Positions 51,092-63,418 of a DNA stretch of 64,000 bases are shown here, one piece after another (the first letter of the stretch is position 1; each line of letters opens with the position of its first letter). Where the stretch lies: NCBI GenBank assembly GCA_023101725.1, contig JALJCO010008739.1, positions 62,001 through 126,000 of the forward strand. Direction: 5' to 3'. Made by a program: the position numbers and the translations under genes. Below the pieces are notes generated by a model. It searched no databases and was not told the DNA's origin. It was given only the letters and a program-made list of their open reading frames with translations. The DNA comes from Atherinomorus stipes. Lineage: Eukaryota; Chordata; Actinopteri; Atheriniformes; Atherinidae.

Positions 51092-52354
51092 AAGTGGTGT
51101 TGTAGGGGGGGGGGGGGGGAGGAAAATCTTCCCGAAGAGAGGAAAAACAAAATATTGATGGGGGGAGGGGAGGGGAACTAAATGAGGGGTGAGACAAGAA
51201 GGACGAAAAAAGATATCATATTTGAGTTCGCAGCAGAGTGCAGAGAAGAGAAAAAAAAAAACAAATCAAAAAATAAAAGAAAATACAAAAGAAATAAATA
51301 TTAAGAGGAACTGAAATGAGTAACGAAATAGTTCCAGACCATTTAGATCAACAGCTACATTACGGGAGAAAAAAAACTCTTTTCTCGAATAAAAAATATC
51401 AAAAAAAATCCCAAATAAAAAAAAAAAAATCCAAGGAAAATAAATAAAAAACAGAAAAAAAAAAAAAAGACGGGAAAGGAAAGGGGAGGGGAGGGTGAAG
51501 AGGAAGGGGAGAGAAGCAAACCCCACAGAAAACAGATTAAGAAAACCAAATCGGAATGGGGAGAGGGGAGGAGATGGGAGGGGAAGGATAGAAAAAGAAA
51601 AGAAGATAAGAAAAAGAAGGGCCTAAAGCGAGAGGGGTGAAGGACCAGAGAAAAATATAGCTATAAATGATTATAAGCATATAATCATTCCATTCTTCAC
51701 CAAAAAGGAAATGAAATGTGTCCAGGAAACAGATACCGCAAAATCACGTGTCATTCCTGTCCAAATCACAGAGATGCCAATTCCCATTTGATTAATATTA
51801 TCAGAGGACCTCAGAGTTTAGCAAATTATAGATGTGCGAGGGAATTATTGCATCACAAATCACAGACATGGACGATTCCCACGGGATTAAAATCACAGAC
51901 ATCTCTGTAATTATTACAAATTACATGTGGTCCCTATATAATACTAATCCCGTCAGATTAGGGCTTCAGAATGAGTCATTTATATCTACTTGCTGGGGGG
52001 TCCACGTACATGGAGGCTGTCATATTTGTGCAACTATTGTTATGTGTAAACAATGTGTGTGAAGTGAGAACCCTCTAACTTTCAAACTGCTGTACCCGCT
52101 TTGTTTAATGGAAGTTAGAGCACAGTTTGGGATCAGTAATGCCTTAAAAGGCATTACAAGTAGCTACCTGTAGTACAGTCATAGCTACACCTGAGACCAC
52201 TGGATCCATTCACAGATGAAAACATCTGTAAATCTGGGGAAATTTTGGTCACTGGCGGCCACCGTATATTTACAACGGTGCTTGGCATATAAAGTCAATG
52301 CTATACCCATTTTTACCACTAGATGTCGGTCATTTTTACACAATGTACCTTTAA
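50493..52354. mobile_element. TTAA-flanked MITE family A, copy 3, split by a 1.3-kb insertion
   Basis: TTAA at 50493-50496 and 52351-52354, both perfect. The left 130 and right 400 bases match copies 1 and 2; the middle 50623-51956 is a separate element. Confidence 0.85.
50623..51956. mobile_element. Inverted-repeat element with long purine-rich core
   Basis: Ends CTGACGGGATTAGCATTAT-CAAGGGACCACAT and the reverse CTGACGGGATTAGTATTATA-TAGGGACCACAT. The core (about 51000-51700) is A runs, T runs, G runs and GA-rich sequence. No coding region. Target duplication unclear. Confidence 0.75.
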
Positions 52355-53112
52355 ATCCAGTGGGATAATGATGCTAAACCTTCTAACAGTTTTGTATGAA
52401 TTTGGTGAAAAAAGATTAAATCTTAAAATTGCCATTTTTTCAGCTGTGAGTATTGTTCTAATTAAAATGTGTTATTGTTAAAGCAACCTTTACGATGTTG
52501 GAATCTTAAAATAATTTTCTAAAAGGGGAAAAAGGTAAGAAAGAGGGAAAGGAACTCTAAAATACAAGACAGACCCACCATTAATCAAAAAAAAAAATAA
52601 TTCCAAAATCTAAAAAATCAAAGAAAAATCCAAACAAACCGGAGGGGGGGCACCTGGGGAATGTCCAACAGACCGCCTGAGAGAGGTGTGCTTCTGAGAG
52701 GGGGGGGGAGGGAAAGAAGGGGGGTGTCTAAGAAGGGAGGGGGGAGAGTATATATACAAATAATCTGCGTGCTTCAGAGAAGCAGATCGGGGTTAACTGA
52801 GTAAATGAACTGAGTTGTCGATGCTGGTAAATTTCATAAAGGACTATTGTCACTGCTCAGTATTTGTATGTGCACCTTCCTCAACATATTTCCTTCTTCA
52901 TTTCCTTATCTTTTCTTTTAGTAAGCTCGCAACCTGATGACTTTCTTTCTGTCTTATAGGTTTTCTTTGAAATTTCCCCTCTAGGATTAATAAAATATTT
53001 TTCATTTAATCTAATTTCATTCCTGTAACCTGTGCATGTTTTAGTCTAATACAGGTTTTTTGATTTTTTTTTTTTTTAAATATCGACACACATTTCTAGT
53101 GTCAGACAGTAC

Positions 53113-53148
53113 ATGCGTGGTTGTAAAAACATTTTTACAACCACGCAT
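53113..53148. repeat. Perfect 17-bp-arm palindrome
   Basis: ATGCGTGGTTGTAAAAA, then CA, then TTTTTACAACCACGCAT. The arms match at every position with a two-base centre. On the plus-strand transcript it would be a hairpin, but it lies in an intron of the minus-strand gene. Confidence 0.9.
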
Positions 53149-54772
53149 CATGATTTCCATCAAGCCAAATCAACAGCAGCCTCTTGACATGTTGCTACCT
53201 CACAATTTAAAACCACAAATTTCTAAACTACCCTACTTTTGAACAAGTAGACAAATGTATATATTACAGATTATCTTCTGACATTGGGCTGTCATTGGGC
53301 AAAATTTTATTATATTTTTACTGCATATAGAAACAAACATTCTGCATGTTCAGGCTGAAAAGAACCACTGGTTAGTGACAACATGAGTTCCCCTTGTTAA
53401 TTTATGACTTCTCAACAATTTCTTAAAACATTAAAGGATAGCAATGGACTGACCGAATATGCTTCACATTTTGCTAATGCGTGAATTAAAAATGTCTTAA
53501 CTGTTTCAACGTTTGCATTGAGACTTTCGTTCATGCTACTTCAAGGAAATCTGCATCTCCAATCTGCGACTTGTGTGTTTCCATTAACTTTCCATGCAGT
53601 GGCACTGATTCTAACATTTGACTTGCATTCGGTCTCAACATTGCTCGGCAGTGCAATTAACCACGTTTTGGTTAATCTTTCTAAAAGGAGTGTGTTTTAT
53701 AATCAAGTAACTAACTTATCATTGGCGTGTCTCTCTATGACATCACTAGTTGTGCTCAGGTTCATGCAGCCACCAAGGCAGACATGCACTGGGGATCCAC
53801 AGAACTGAGGGCGGATGCATAAACTAGCTCTTATTTCTCCCTATTTTCTTGTTTTTGTTTAGCTTACAAACACACAGCCAGTTCCTCTTAACCTGTTACA
53901 GGTTTATCTTTTTTTGTAGGCATCTCTACGCTGCCTCAGTGTAACAAGAAATCATTCCAGCCACCACACCCTGCCCCAGCATGCCTGCCTCTTTCCCTCC
54001 CATGTACTTTCCCAGGTCGTGCAAAGGAAGGAGAGTTAAATACCTGCGTCTCCAGGTTCGTTAACATGGTCAGAACGGCGGATGAGCGTGTGTGTTTGTG
54101 TTTGAGTGTGTGTCAGTGAAAGGGAGGGGGGGGAGGTGATGTCCTGTTGGTTTTCCTCCCTGTGGCGTATGGGAAGCCTGGGCACTTAAAGGGTTAAAGG
54201 TGTCTGGGGCGCCCTCACCCACACGAACTTATTGATCGGAACCTCCAGCGAGGAGGATGGGGAAGAATGAGGTTGGAAAGTCAAGTGTGATTGGGTAGAC
54301 GGTAGGATGTAGGATTTAATGGTGCTTTGTGAGTTTGAAAGGTGTTGATGGAACTAGCAGGATTAATAAAGGATTGCAAGGATTACACTGGATAAGGATG
54401 ACGGGAATGATGGCGACTTAAAGAGTATCTGGCACCTGTTCTTAACATACAGCAAGCAAATTCAAGGCAGCAGCGCAGAATAATCTATATTAACGCAAGA
54501 CCGTTAGATGTAGGAAAAGAGGCACGTCTGCACAGTTTCTTTTTATCCCATCTAAATTAAGTTTTTAAAAATACTAAGTGTAAATACCTGTATCAATGTC
54601 CCTTAAATTCCCATTTAAGGCAGAGGGCTGGCTGTAACTCTGATCAATCAGAGCAGACTAGGTTTTTCAGCAATCATGGCTCTTGTTTTAAGGGAAATGT
54701 GAAAATTAACAAAAGCAAGACTCTTCATAGCATATTTGACAAGACATTTAAATTTGAATGATTTATCATACA

Positions 54773-56072
54773 TACACACTAAAAAATACTGGGTTATTTC
54801 ATCAACCCAACTGCTAGGTTATGAAATGTGAAACTCATTTTGAATTCTTATCTGGGTTATTTTTGTGACCTGTGCATTCGGTAAAACACAGTTGAGTTAT
54901 GCTGGGTTGTTCTTTAACCCAGCCACTGAGTTGGGTTTGTTTCTGTTAAAGGGGGCGGGGCTATTTTCAACACTCAACATATCTGGAGCACAAAGGCTCA
55001 TGGGAAATGCATATGCAGCAGGAATTTAACCTTTTATGATTGTTCTCCTGAAAATTTAAGTAATGTGTTTTACTTGCCTTAGTTATGTTCACGTTTAGCC
55101 AAAGTTGTTGAAAAATTCTTTTCAGCTTGAATGTTAAAGTTGGGACCATGAGTGTGAAGAAGAGTACGAGATAAACTCACCACCATAGTCAAGTCAGAGC
55201 TAGAATTAGCATTTTAGTGCATTCTAGTTGTCTCGGAACTCAGTTTTTCCGAGGTAATATTCCGAGGAAGTGGCATCGTGAACTTGTTTTTCCGAGATAT
55301 GAGCTGCTAATTTGCAGAGAACCCTGCGATTGTAGATTAATGATAGCTGCGTCCAGAACCACTGTTGTGTTTATTAAACTTTTATATAAGATATTTTCTG
55401 TTCATAAGTTTCGAGTGTAAACAGCACTGAGTTGTTCTTATTGAATTTTATGGTCTCACGGAGCTCTTTTTTTTCTTTAAAATGCAGTGAGAATATGTGT
55501 TGTTTATTAAACATGCCCACTGAAATTGGCCGTTGTTGTCATGGTAACATTGTCATATCATCTGTGCTATTTTTCTAGTGAGAAATTTGTTATTTTTTAG
55601 TTATTCTAGCTCACAAATGGGCTGCTTTAGAGATGTGTCATTTTTCCTGAGTTGGTGCCACTGGAATGCAAAATACCTGGTAATGACGTCACCAACGCTC
55701 TGCTCAGAATCCAAAGACAATTGGAACGCACCATAAGTCACAAGCTACCTGGGCTGTGACTGTCTGTGACTATATCTACTCTTAAGCGTACTTTACTTAA
55801 GTAAATTTGCTCTCGAGTCATCCAGAGATGGATTAGATGCAGTGACTGAATCTCCCATTTGGGATTAATATTGCAAAAACAAACAAACAGAATTTTGATT
55901 AACTTGACTCAGCATTTGAAATAAATGTGTAACCCATGTAGTTGGAGTAAAATGCACAACTCATTATCTATGGTCAAATTATCTGCTACTGGGATGGTCC
56001 AATAGTTACCCAAGCTTTGGGTGAAAAACAACCTATGTTGGTTGTGTTTTACCCAGGATTTTTTAGGGTGTA
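54773..56072. mobile_element. TA-flanked 1.3-kb element
   Basis: TA at both ends; terminal repeats CACACTAAAAAATACTGGGT and (reverse) CACCCTAAAAAATCCTGGGT. AACCCAG-type motifs recur near both ends. No transposase found. Confidence 0.75.
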
Positions 56073-56986
56073 TGTGAAAGTTAATTTCTATTTCTTGCTC
56101 CACAACTACATTATATTGACAAACCTTTATTAATAATTCTGTAAAAATTTCTAGAAATATAAAATAGTCTATCTGCACCAACTATGCACAGGTTCTGTAT
56201 GAGTAGATTTTTTTTGTTGCCCATGTCTATTATTGCTAGAGGCCCTGTTATGTGGAAGGCATGGTACACCATCATTACACACCTGTACTACTGGCTAAAA
56301 TATCTTAGAAACTATAGAGTGCCTTTACATTTTGGTTATTCATAGTCAGTGGGGTTGATTTCAAAGTGAAAATTACAATGTGACCTGCTAGTTTTCTCCT
56401 GTACGGCATCTTTTTATAATTCGGTATAATATAGAGTTACAACAAATTTGTCTGAATGGGGTTATGAATATATGAACTGGATTTTGATTGAATTACAGCA
56501 TCCGATGGCAAAGGATTGTTTGTTTACTCTTTTTGCTGTATGTTAGAAATAAGAAGTGTGTGAAGGGAATGCGACTGGGAAAATGGGGACAGAGGATGAA
56601 GAGCTCGCATGAGAAAGAGAGTGGAAAAGAATCTAATGGGAGAAGAATGGGTCTAGCAAGGAGTAAAGCTGTACAGGATCTGGGGGGTCTGTTGGTAAGC
56701 AAGGGTTTGGAGGATCAAAGGGAAGGATTTAGATGTAAGAAAAGAGGAAGGGATGACTCACGGCCTGGTTGGTGGGAATATCAGGGTGGCATGGTTTGGG
56801 AAATAAGGGAGATAAGGGAACAGGAGCAGGGAAGATTGAAAGGACAAAAATGTTGATAAGGAGCAGGTGGTGATATATAGTTTATTAGTTTATCAGACAG
56901 TTAAGGGGAATGATGTTAGGGATACTTGTTTCCATGAATGTTTCGGGTTGTTTTGCAGAGGAAAGGATGGATGGAGACATTGTAAC

Positions 56987-57150
56987 TACACTCTAAAAAT
57001 TAAATATCCATGGATTAGAATATCTTCCCAAACAGGGTAAACTTTTGTGAAAGCAAGTGGTTCATTTGGAACCTCATAGTGTGTGAGGTTCCCGTTAACA
57101 TTATTACCAGAACGCCAATGTCATATGTTTCCTTTCTTTTTTAGAGTGTA
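56987..57150. mobile_element. Short TA-flanked MITE
   Basis: 164 bp, ends TACACTCTAAAAA and TTTTTTAGAGTGTA, about 490 bases downstream of exon 24. Confidence 0.7.
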
Positions 57151-57642
57151 GCTAAGAGATGAGGAGGTTCAGGTGAAAGATATCAAGGACAAATATTATT
57201 AAGGATTTAGAAGTGGTTATCGAGATGAAGGCGAGAATGAAACATAGAAAGACCTGCTGATACAATGCCACATGTGATGGTGACAAATGATGAAACAGAG
57301 GTGTAAGTGGAGACAATGACCACACTCAGTGTAACAGGGTTGAGAAGAGATGAGCAAAAGACTGAATGCTGAAGAGAACAAGGAGACTTTAGCTGGAGGA
57401 AAGGAGGAAAAGATTAAAGGAGAAGAATAAGTAGACATAAGGGAGGTAGAGATAAAAATTAGAAGAAAGAAAACAGCAGGAGGTGAGGATCTCTGAAGTA
57501 CAGCAGGCTACGACAGTTGGAGAGATCAGCATTGCTGGACGTACAGTACTGGGTGTGCAACAAGGGTCTTTCTGTAGATGGTGGAGTATGTGTGTGTGTG
57601 GGTGGTGAAGATGATGAAGATGAGGGTGGAGGGGGGACTTAC

Positions 57643-57749
57643 GTGAAGGCGAAGGCCACCAGAGCACCACTAACCACTATAAAGTCCAGAATATTCCACA
57701 AGTCGCGAAAGTAGGATCCCTCGTGGAGAAACAAGCCAAGAACCACCAT
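57643..57749 (-). CDS. cacna1a: Exon 24: domain III S2-S3 loop and segment S3
   Basis: 107 nt, acceptor ...atcttccag, donor gtaagt. It reads [18 protein letters not shown] then [17 protein letters not shown], ending two bases into a Thr codon. [13 protein letters not shown] is the conserved S3 helix with its Asp. The first residues ([12 protein letters not shown]) differ from the mammalian MIDLGLVLHQGA, mainly at positions 2-3. A mariner-like element ends about 56 bases upstream of the acceptor, so little native intron remains there. The exon is followed by the largest intron in the window. Confidence 0.95.
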
Positions 57750-57805
57750 CTGGAAGATATGGAGCGTGCTCAGTACAGCATACAGCATATCTGCACATAT
57801 ACGCA

Positions 57806-59442
57806 CCGGCCACAACATTAAAACCAGTCACAGGTAAAGTCAATCTTATTATGATGTAATATTCTGATGGTAAAACCCGCTTCTTGGACACATTCTTACA
57901 GATTTTTGCTGACCAGTCTTCAAATACCCAAATCCACATCCTGCTGAGCCAATCGGATCTAGTGTTCGGCCCAGTCTCATTTCTCTTTTTTAACCCTACC
58001 CCTTATCCCTTGCTACTTTAAAGGGCTGAAAGTCAGTCCCTACAAATTGGGACACCGCTTCAACAATTGCATGTATCAGGATCCCCGTTGGCTTGTATGT
58101 AAGGAGATGTGGGATGAACTGCTGCCAGAAATCTCCAGAAATCAGCAGAAAATGACCATAAAACATCTAAAGGTTGAATATGGAGCATTTTTTTTTAAAG
58201 GATATACTCTTTAGAAAAAATAATACCTCCACGAGGCGTTTGGAGGGGTGTAAAATGGAAGTACAGCATTTACTTAAAAAAACATTTAGCCTGAAAACGA
58301 ATATAAAATACATTTGAACAGGTTCAACAACGGTGTTACGTTGACAACTACTGCAAACGAAGGCCGTCATTGCCTTTTGCCAAATACGGTCTCTATGTTT
58401 CAATAGTATGTTTGGTAAAACTAGGCTGAAACTGGGAAAACTGGTGGAGTCGGCAAGTCAAGCAGTTGCTTTAGACCCTGGAGATATGGTTACCCTTTTC
58501 AGAAGAGGAGTGACCTCAGAGGAGCAAAAACTAGAGTAAACAGAGGTGAAGCCTACACTAGAGGGACCCACATAAACATTTTCAGGGCATCAAAACACAC
58601 AGAGATAATTGAACGGTGGAACAACTTTTTGATTTGATTGAAAAGTGAAAGGCGAAAAGCCGTCTTTCAATTAGATGCTGAAAAGATGATTTTCGATGAC
58701 TTTTCAACGTCTAATTTTGGGCTAAATTTGGACCAAATCAGACGTTCCAAACTCAGCCCCATTTTCAACATCTATTTTTAGGCTTGAATATGGCTATGAC
58801 AGACCGACCAGATTTAGCCCAAAAAGCAACGTTGAAAGGACGTCTTGTGTTTGGTGGGTTACTTTTCTTCTGGACTGCTAAACTAACTCACTTGCCAATT
58901 TGGCTAACGTTAGCTATCAGTCAAATTCCTCGGCAAAACTTTTTGGACATGGTGCAGGCTGCTGGTCACTTGACGTATCGGCAGGGAGCTTGGCAACCCA
59001 TCAGCTGGAGTTGTTATTCTGCCGTTACAACTACAACCTAGACACGTGATGTCGCTGTTCTGTCCGTGTTCCATATCCAACCTTTAAACAACATCAAACT
59101 ACACAATAAAACGGTTGTCATACATTTTAAAATTATTTACGGAAAAAATATTTACATTTGTGGATATTTTTGGACTCGGTAGCAAATTTGTTATACCCCT
59201 TTGTTTTAAGTGTGCATTTAAAAACCCTTCGTCTGGGGTCTATACCCCCTACCAATTACCCCCACCCCCCTGTCCTAACTGGACTGACACATGCCTACCC
59301 CTACACGTGAACGCGCAAAACAGAGGGGAATGAGACTGTCCCAGTACAGCCCACTACAAGACTGATGTTTTTTGTTTATGTTTTGACTGGTCATGAGAGG
59401 AGAAACTCAATATCAGGAAAGTGGTTTTAATGTTGTGGATGA
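57806..59442. mobile_element. Mariner-like element filling intron 23/24
   Basis: Inverted ends CCGGCCACAACATTAAAACC (57806) and GTGGTTTTAATGTTGTGG (59421-59438), a common fish mariner-type terminal repeat. The interior includes GAAAGGCGAAAAGCCGTCTTTC but no transposase frame I can recognise. The element covers about 1.64 kb of the 1.89-kb intron. Confidence 0.7.
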
Positions 59443-59634
59443 TTACAACCTCATACACAAGCTGATGCACCTGCAAACCCTCAGACACGCAGTCAGACAC
59501 ACTTTACATCCTTAAGATAGCTGACATCAACGGATATAAACAAGCTAATTATACTGGACAGCTGAGAAACACCAAAGGAAAAGGAGTCACAGGAAAAATT
59601 CACATCCACACTCACACGGTGATACTTTTGTTAC

Positions 59635-59694
59635 CTTGATCAACATTTCAAATGTGAAGACGCCTGTGAAAACGTAGTCAAAATAACGCAGCAC
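59635..59694 (-). CDS. cacna1a: Exon 23: domain III segment S2
   Basis: A 60-nt exon of exactly 20 codons, acceptor ...cacctgcag-type ag, donor gtaaca. It encodes [11 protein letters not shown] followed by VFTFEMLIK. The acidic Glu in FEM lies in the S2 helix and is part of the voltage-sensor charge-transfer site in this channel family. Relative to the mammalian form one residue differs (ML for MV). It sits between two introns, the upstream one 557 bp and the downstream one 1,885 bp. Confidence 0.95.
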
Positions 59695-60251
59695 CTGCAG
59701 AGCAACACAAAGCCACGAGGTGGATTCATCAGACAAGGAATACAGAGTTAGAGAACCAGTGAGATAAATCAGACTGGAAAAGATGAAAAACTGAACAGGA
59801 AAGATTAGTACACAAAAAAACCTAGAAACAATGAAGGCAAACAGACTCTAAATCCACTTCTACGCTGAATCTTATCATTATTTTCTATTACCAAACTATG
59901 TTTTACATCTACTTACTAGTTAAGATTGTTGACAATGATCAGCTCTTAATCTTTGATACAGAAAATTCAGTTAGAAGCATTTTCTTTAACTATGTTAATT
60001 AGTAGTTACGCATGGCAAGAAATTGTTATCATTAACCCCATTCCTTCATCAATATAATAGTTGTACTAAGTCTAAAAAATATTCTATATCAGTCTCTAAA
60101 ATAATCAAAATTGACTAAGCTGTCCTCACGCTGGAGGATATTGCTCATCTTCATATTATTCTGACACATTTTATTTACAAAATGATGTGAATGTGCAGAC
60201 ATTTATAAGCGTTAAAAAGGACACGACCGTGCACACACAGTAGCATCTCAC
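59695..60251 (-). other. Intron 22/23
   Basis: 557 bp; AT-rich, no exon or named repeat. Confidence 0.85.
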
Positions 60252-60381
60252 ATTGTTTTGCGGTGAGTCAGGCTTGACAGGGTCCTCTGCAGCGAGGGCG
60301 ATGCTGCTCATAGCGATGACAGACAGGATGCTGAACTCAAAATACTTCAGAGTCAGGATGTAGTGACAGCACCTCCGAAAC
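60252..60381 (-). CDS. cacna1a: Exon 22: domain III segment S1
   Basis: 130 nt, acceptor ...gcgccag, donor gtgaga. The peptide starts [16 protein letters not shown], continues into the hydrophobic S1 helix [14 protein letters not shown], and ends with the extracellular [26 protein letters not shown] is a strongly conserved signature of high-voltage-activated calcium channels. The exon ends in complete phase before VLRYF of exon 23. Confidence 0.96.
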
Positions 60382-60519
60382 CTGGCGCAAACACACAGAC
60401 ACATGTTGACACGCACACAAAAAGGCCCACAAAACACACTAAACTCGCCTCAGAATTAAAGCTTTCATGGGAAAAAGAATTTTAAGAACATTTCTGTTTG
60501 AGTTGTGCTCAGACATCGT

Positions 60520-63270
60520 GGCCCTCATTTATCAAACGATCGTGGAAATGAGCACACATCTGATTGTAAAAATGATCTTACGATTGGATCCACATAGGAT
60601 TTATGAAACATTCGTATCAGACTCACTTGTAGGAACATCAAAGTCTTGGTAAATACAACGTCTGAAATCCACTGTCATTTACATGTTACGCCGATCGTTC
60701 TGCCCTTAAATAGTCATTGTTCAGAGGCTTTGCCCAGTGAGGTTAAACCGTGGAGAGGACAGATTCTGACAAAAAAAGAAACTTTTTGGGGATCAGGATT
60801 GAAATCTGAATTTGTGGGGTGGGAAAGAATGGAGAGGTGATGCTTGGCAGCCTAAAACCCCGAGGAAAAAGTGTGCACATAAACGCTACATGGAAGAGAA
60901 TCACTCAGCCTCACCGGTGTTGAACGGACTCCAGCTGAGGTATTAAAGGTATTAAAGGTATTACAGAAGATGTTTCTTTCTACAATTTTTGCAAAATTCG
61001 ATTAAATTGGGTTCACTACCCAATAAGGTGATGTTAGGGTGCTTTCACACCTGTTAGTCTGGTATAGTGGTTCAGTTTGACCCAAAAATTCTAACAATGT
61101 TGCAATTCTCAACTAGTCCGGTTCACATTTACACCAGTATTTCTGCAAACGAAACAACCGCTATGGATGATATATATCCACAACAGGCACGTTCAGAGCA
61201 GACTGTGTTTCGTGTTGAAGCTGATGGCGAAGCGGGCAAAGAAGAATAATCCCGGGAGAAAAAAAACGTTTGTTGTGCTCCTCTGCTCATTATTGTGGTG
61301 ATATATTGTTATCATTACTTATGCGGCAAACGCAAATACTGCTGTTCTTACAGGATGAAACTCACATGAGGCACAAGAGCGCTGCAAGTTTTTTTTTCTC
61401 CCCCCATGGAAAAGATGTGTTGCAAGCAAAGTTGCAAGACCAATGGGCAAAGCTCCGAACCTGAACCATCTTGTATTTCAGAGACATCTTTGGCGACTTC
61501 TCCGGTAGCTTCTGTTTCATTTATCATGTAGAATGAATGGAACTGCTGTAAATGGGCCGAATCGAGGCCGCGCAGCGTTCCCACCATCAGCGAACCGTAC
61601 TGGGGTTTGCATAGAAGCGTACCGAGACCACCTCCAGAGGTCAGTCTTGGTACGGTTCTTTAGTCCGGACCAAAACAAACTGGTCCACTTTCACACCTAC
61701 CCAAACGTACCGTACTCGCAGGTGTTTCGCTTTAACTGGACGAAATCATGGAGGTGTGAAAGCACCCTTAGTTAACAGCTTTAAATATATAAATGTCATC
61801 ATAAATAAGCTAGCTGTGAACGTAATGGGTCTTAAAAAACATCAGCCAATCATTTCTGCGTTCATTATGTTTTATTTATCTACTGGCCGTCGTAGTAAGA
61901 GTGATAGACGGGCAATTCTACGGGTAATAGGTGAGTCTGATCAATAAGTGTCATTGACTGGTGAGAGTAATACTACGTGTCAGAACCGGCGAAGTCTCGT
62001 CTGATTTTTACAGCAGGTAGCTAACAATCATTCTGCTAGCAGTTAGCAACGTTCAGACAACGACATCTGTTTTACTTGCATTTGTGACATGATGGGAGAA
62101 TCTGTAGCTGCCGTCTGCTAGACGCCGGTGGGGAGACTGGGCTTGTGCACCTTTCGTTGTGGCCGGGGGAGGGAGCTGTGAATCCAGCAGGCTGGTCCTG
62201 CGCATGCGCTTTATTCATAAACTCACTAACAGTCTCTGCTTTCTGAATTGACGAAAACATCTTCCATACCACCCTTAATAAAAGTCTCAATAAGAAGCTT
62301 AATTTATTCATTTTGTGAATAATTAGGTGTGATAATGGCCCATGATATGGCGCATTTTATTCTTTTTCATTTATCTCTTATTACTTGAACGTTAACACCC
62401 CATTAATCGCTTGTTAACAGCTAAATAATGTCAAACTTATGCATTTTTCTGAGGCAAAAACTCCATTTTGATGCTTGGTCGCATATTTTCAAATATTTTC
62501 CCCAAGACTATTTGTGGTTTCCAACCGGTAAACACTTCATTAAACACTTAAAATCCACAAATATATCTAAATAATACACTCATAACTCTGCAGCTTAACC
62601 CTCCCACATTGTACACAAGTAATTCTGGGATAAGCAAAGCCACAAAGTATACACCGCCAGAATCCTTCGTTTCAGGCCAAACGGAGTATGGGTTCTGAGG
62701 CTGGATTTGGATTTGGAGGCTCCTTCAGAGGCTTTGAAACGGGACAGTTCTTGACACGCTGCTGTGATGTTTGCAGTGCGTTGACTCCAGAATGAGACAC
62801 AGCCAAAGACTATACTACTTATTAGAAATAACAGATCAGGTTCGGTCTCCAGCAGCCAAAGCTGAGCCTACATGTCACCTAAAACCGTAACATGGTAATG
62901 ATTTAAAAACTTAAATAAATGAAGACACACAATTCAGTTACAGCTATCTCTATTTTCATTCAATTCAGGAATCCATTTTAATAGCCTACATGTATATACA
63001 TTTTTTAATTATTTTTTTCAAATGGGTTAATTCTTGGTGCTGAATATGTGGCTGTTTAGGCTTACACGGCAGTTTCAGTTTTAATATTTCATGTTCTGCT
63101 GTGCTGCACCGCTTACCCACACTGACGCAAACTTGCGTACACGAACTCAGAGCCGTCATGAGATTTTATCGTATCCTACGCTCACGTCAAAACTGATAAA
63201 TGCCGAGTCTGTTGTGGAAATGGTCGCACGTACAGATTTTCATCGTACGATCGTTTGATAAATGAGGGCC
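60520..63270. mobile_element. 2.75-kb inverted-repeat transposon filling intron 21/22
   Basis: Terminal repeats GGCCCTCATTTATCAAACGA-TCGT at 60520 and the exact reverse ending at 63270. A separate MITE is nested at 61036-61768. No transposase domain was recognised in any frame, so it is non-autonomous or too decayed. The ends resemble in style the Harbinger element at 37693-39106 (CTCATTTATAAA) but are not the same. Confidence 0.8.
61036..61768. mobile_element. MITE with AGGGTGCTTTCACACC ends, nested
   Basis: Ends AGGGTGCTTTCACACCTG and (reverse) AGGGTGCTTTCACACCTCC. It sits inside the larger 60520-63270 element and so is younger. ORFs inside show no domain. Confidence 0.8.
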
Positions 63271-63285
63271 AGTCTGTGCACTCAC

Positions 63286-63418
63286 GGGTTGGTGGTAGAC
63301 AATATGAAGCAGGAGCTGTAAGGGGGCATCGGTTTGGGACCGTCTTCATCTCCATCATTATCTTCCTCCTCCTTCTTCTCTTCGTTTTTCTTCTGGTCCG
63401 TGTTCGCGTTCTTGTTCA
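63286..63418 (-). CDS. cacna1a: Exon 21: acidic end of II-III linker, entry to domain III
   Basis: 133 nt, acceptor ...tttgctcag, donor gtgagt. It begins [12 protein letters not shown], continues with a charged run of Lys, Glu and Asp, then [20 protein letters not shown]. The charged run followed by [10 protein letters not shown] is typical of Cav2.1 just before IIIS1. It is cytoplasmic. The exon ends two bases into a Pro codon completed by exon 22. Its donor lies only 15 bases from the terminal inverted repeat of a large intronic transposon (60520-63270). Confidence 0.93.

Larger units (their letters stand above)
41868..57642 (-). other. Intron 24/25 (15.8 kb)
   Basis: The largest intron here, between S3 and S4 of domain III. 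Named repeats are listed separately. 41870-43520, 46250-47140, 49010-50490, 52360-54770 and 56073-56986 show no named element beyond purine-rich runs (46530-46870, 52640-52750), a C run (49903-49926) and a LINE-like tail at about 52960-53020. No extra exon recognised. Confidence 0.7.

Noticed and set aside
51266..51549. Phe-rich minus-strand frames that look like membrane proteins
   Set aside because: They come from A-runs in the purine-rich core of a transposon.
53518..53808. 96-codon plus-strand frame
   Set aside because: No recognisable domain, no splice or promoter context; probably chance.
56488..56856. 122-codon plus-strand frame
   Set aside because: Purine-driven (Lys, Arg, Glu, Gly) with no domain; within intron 24/25.
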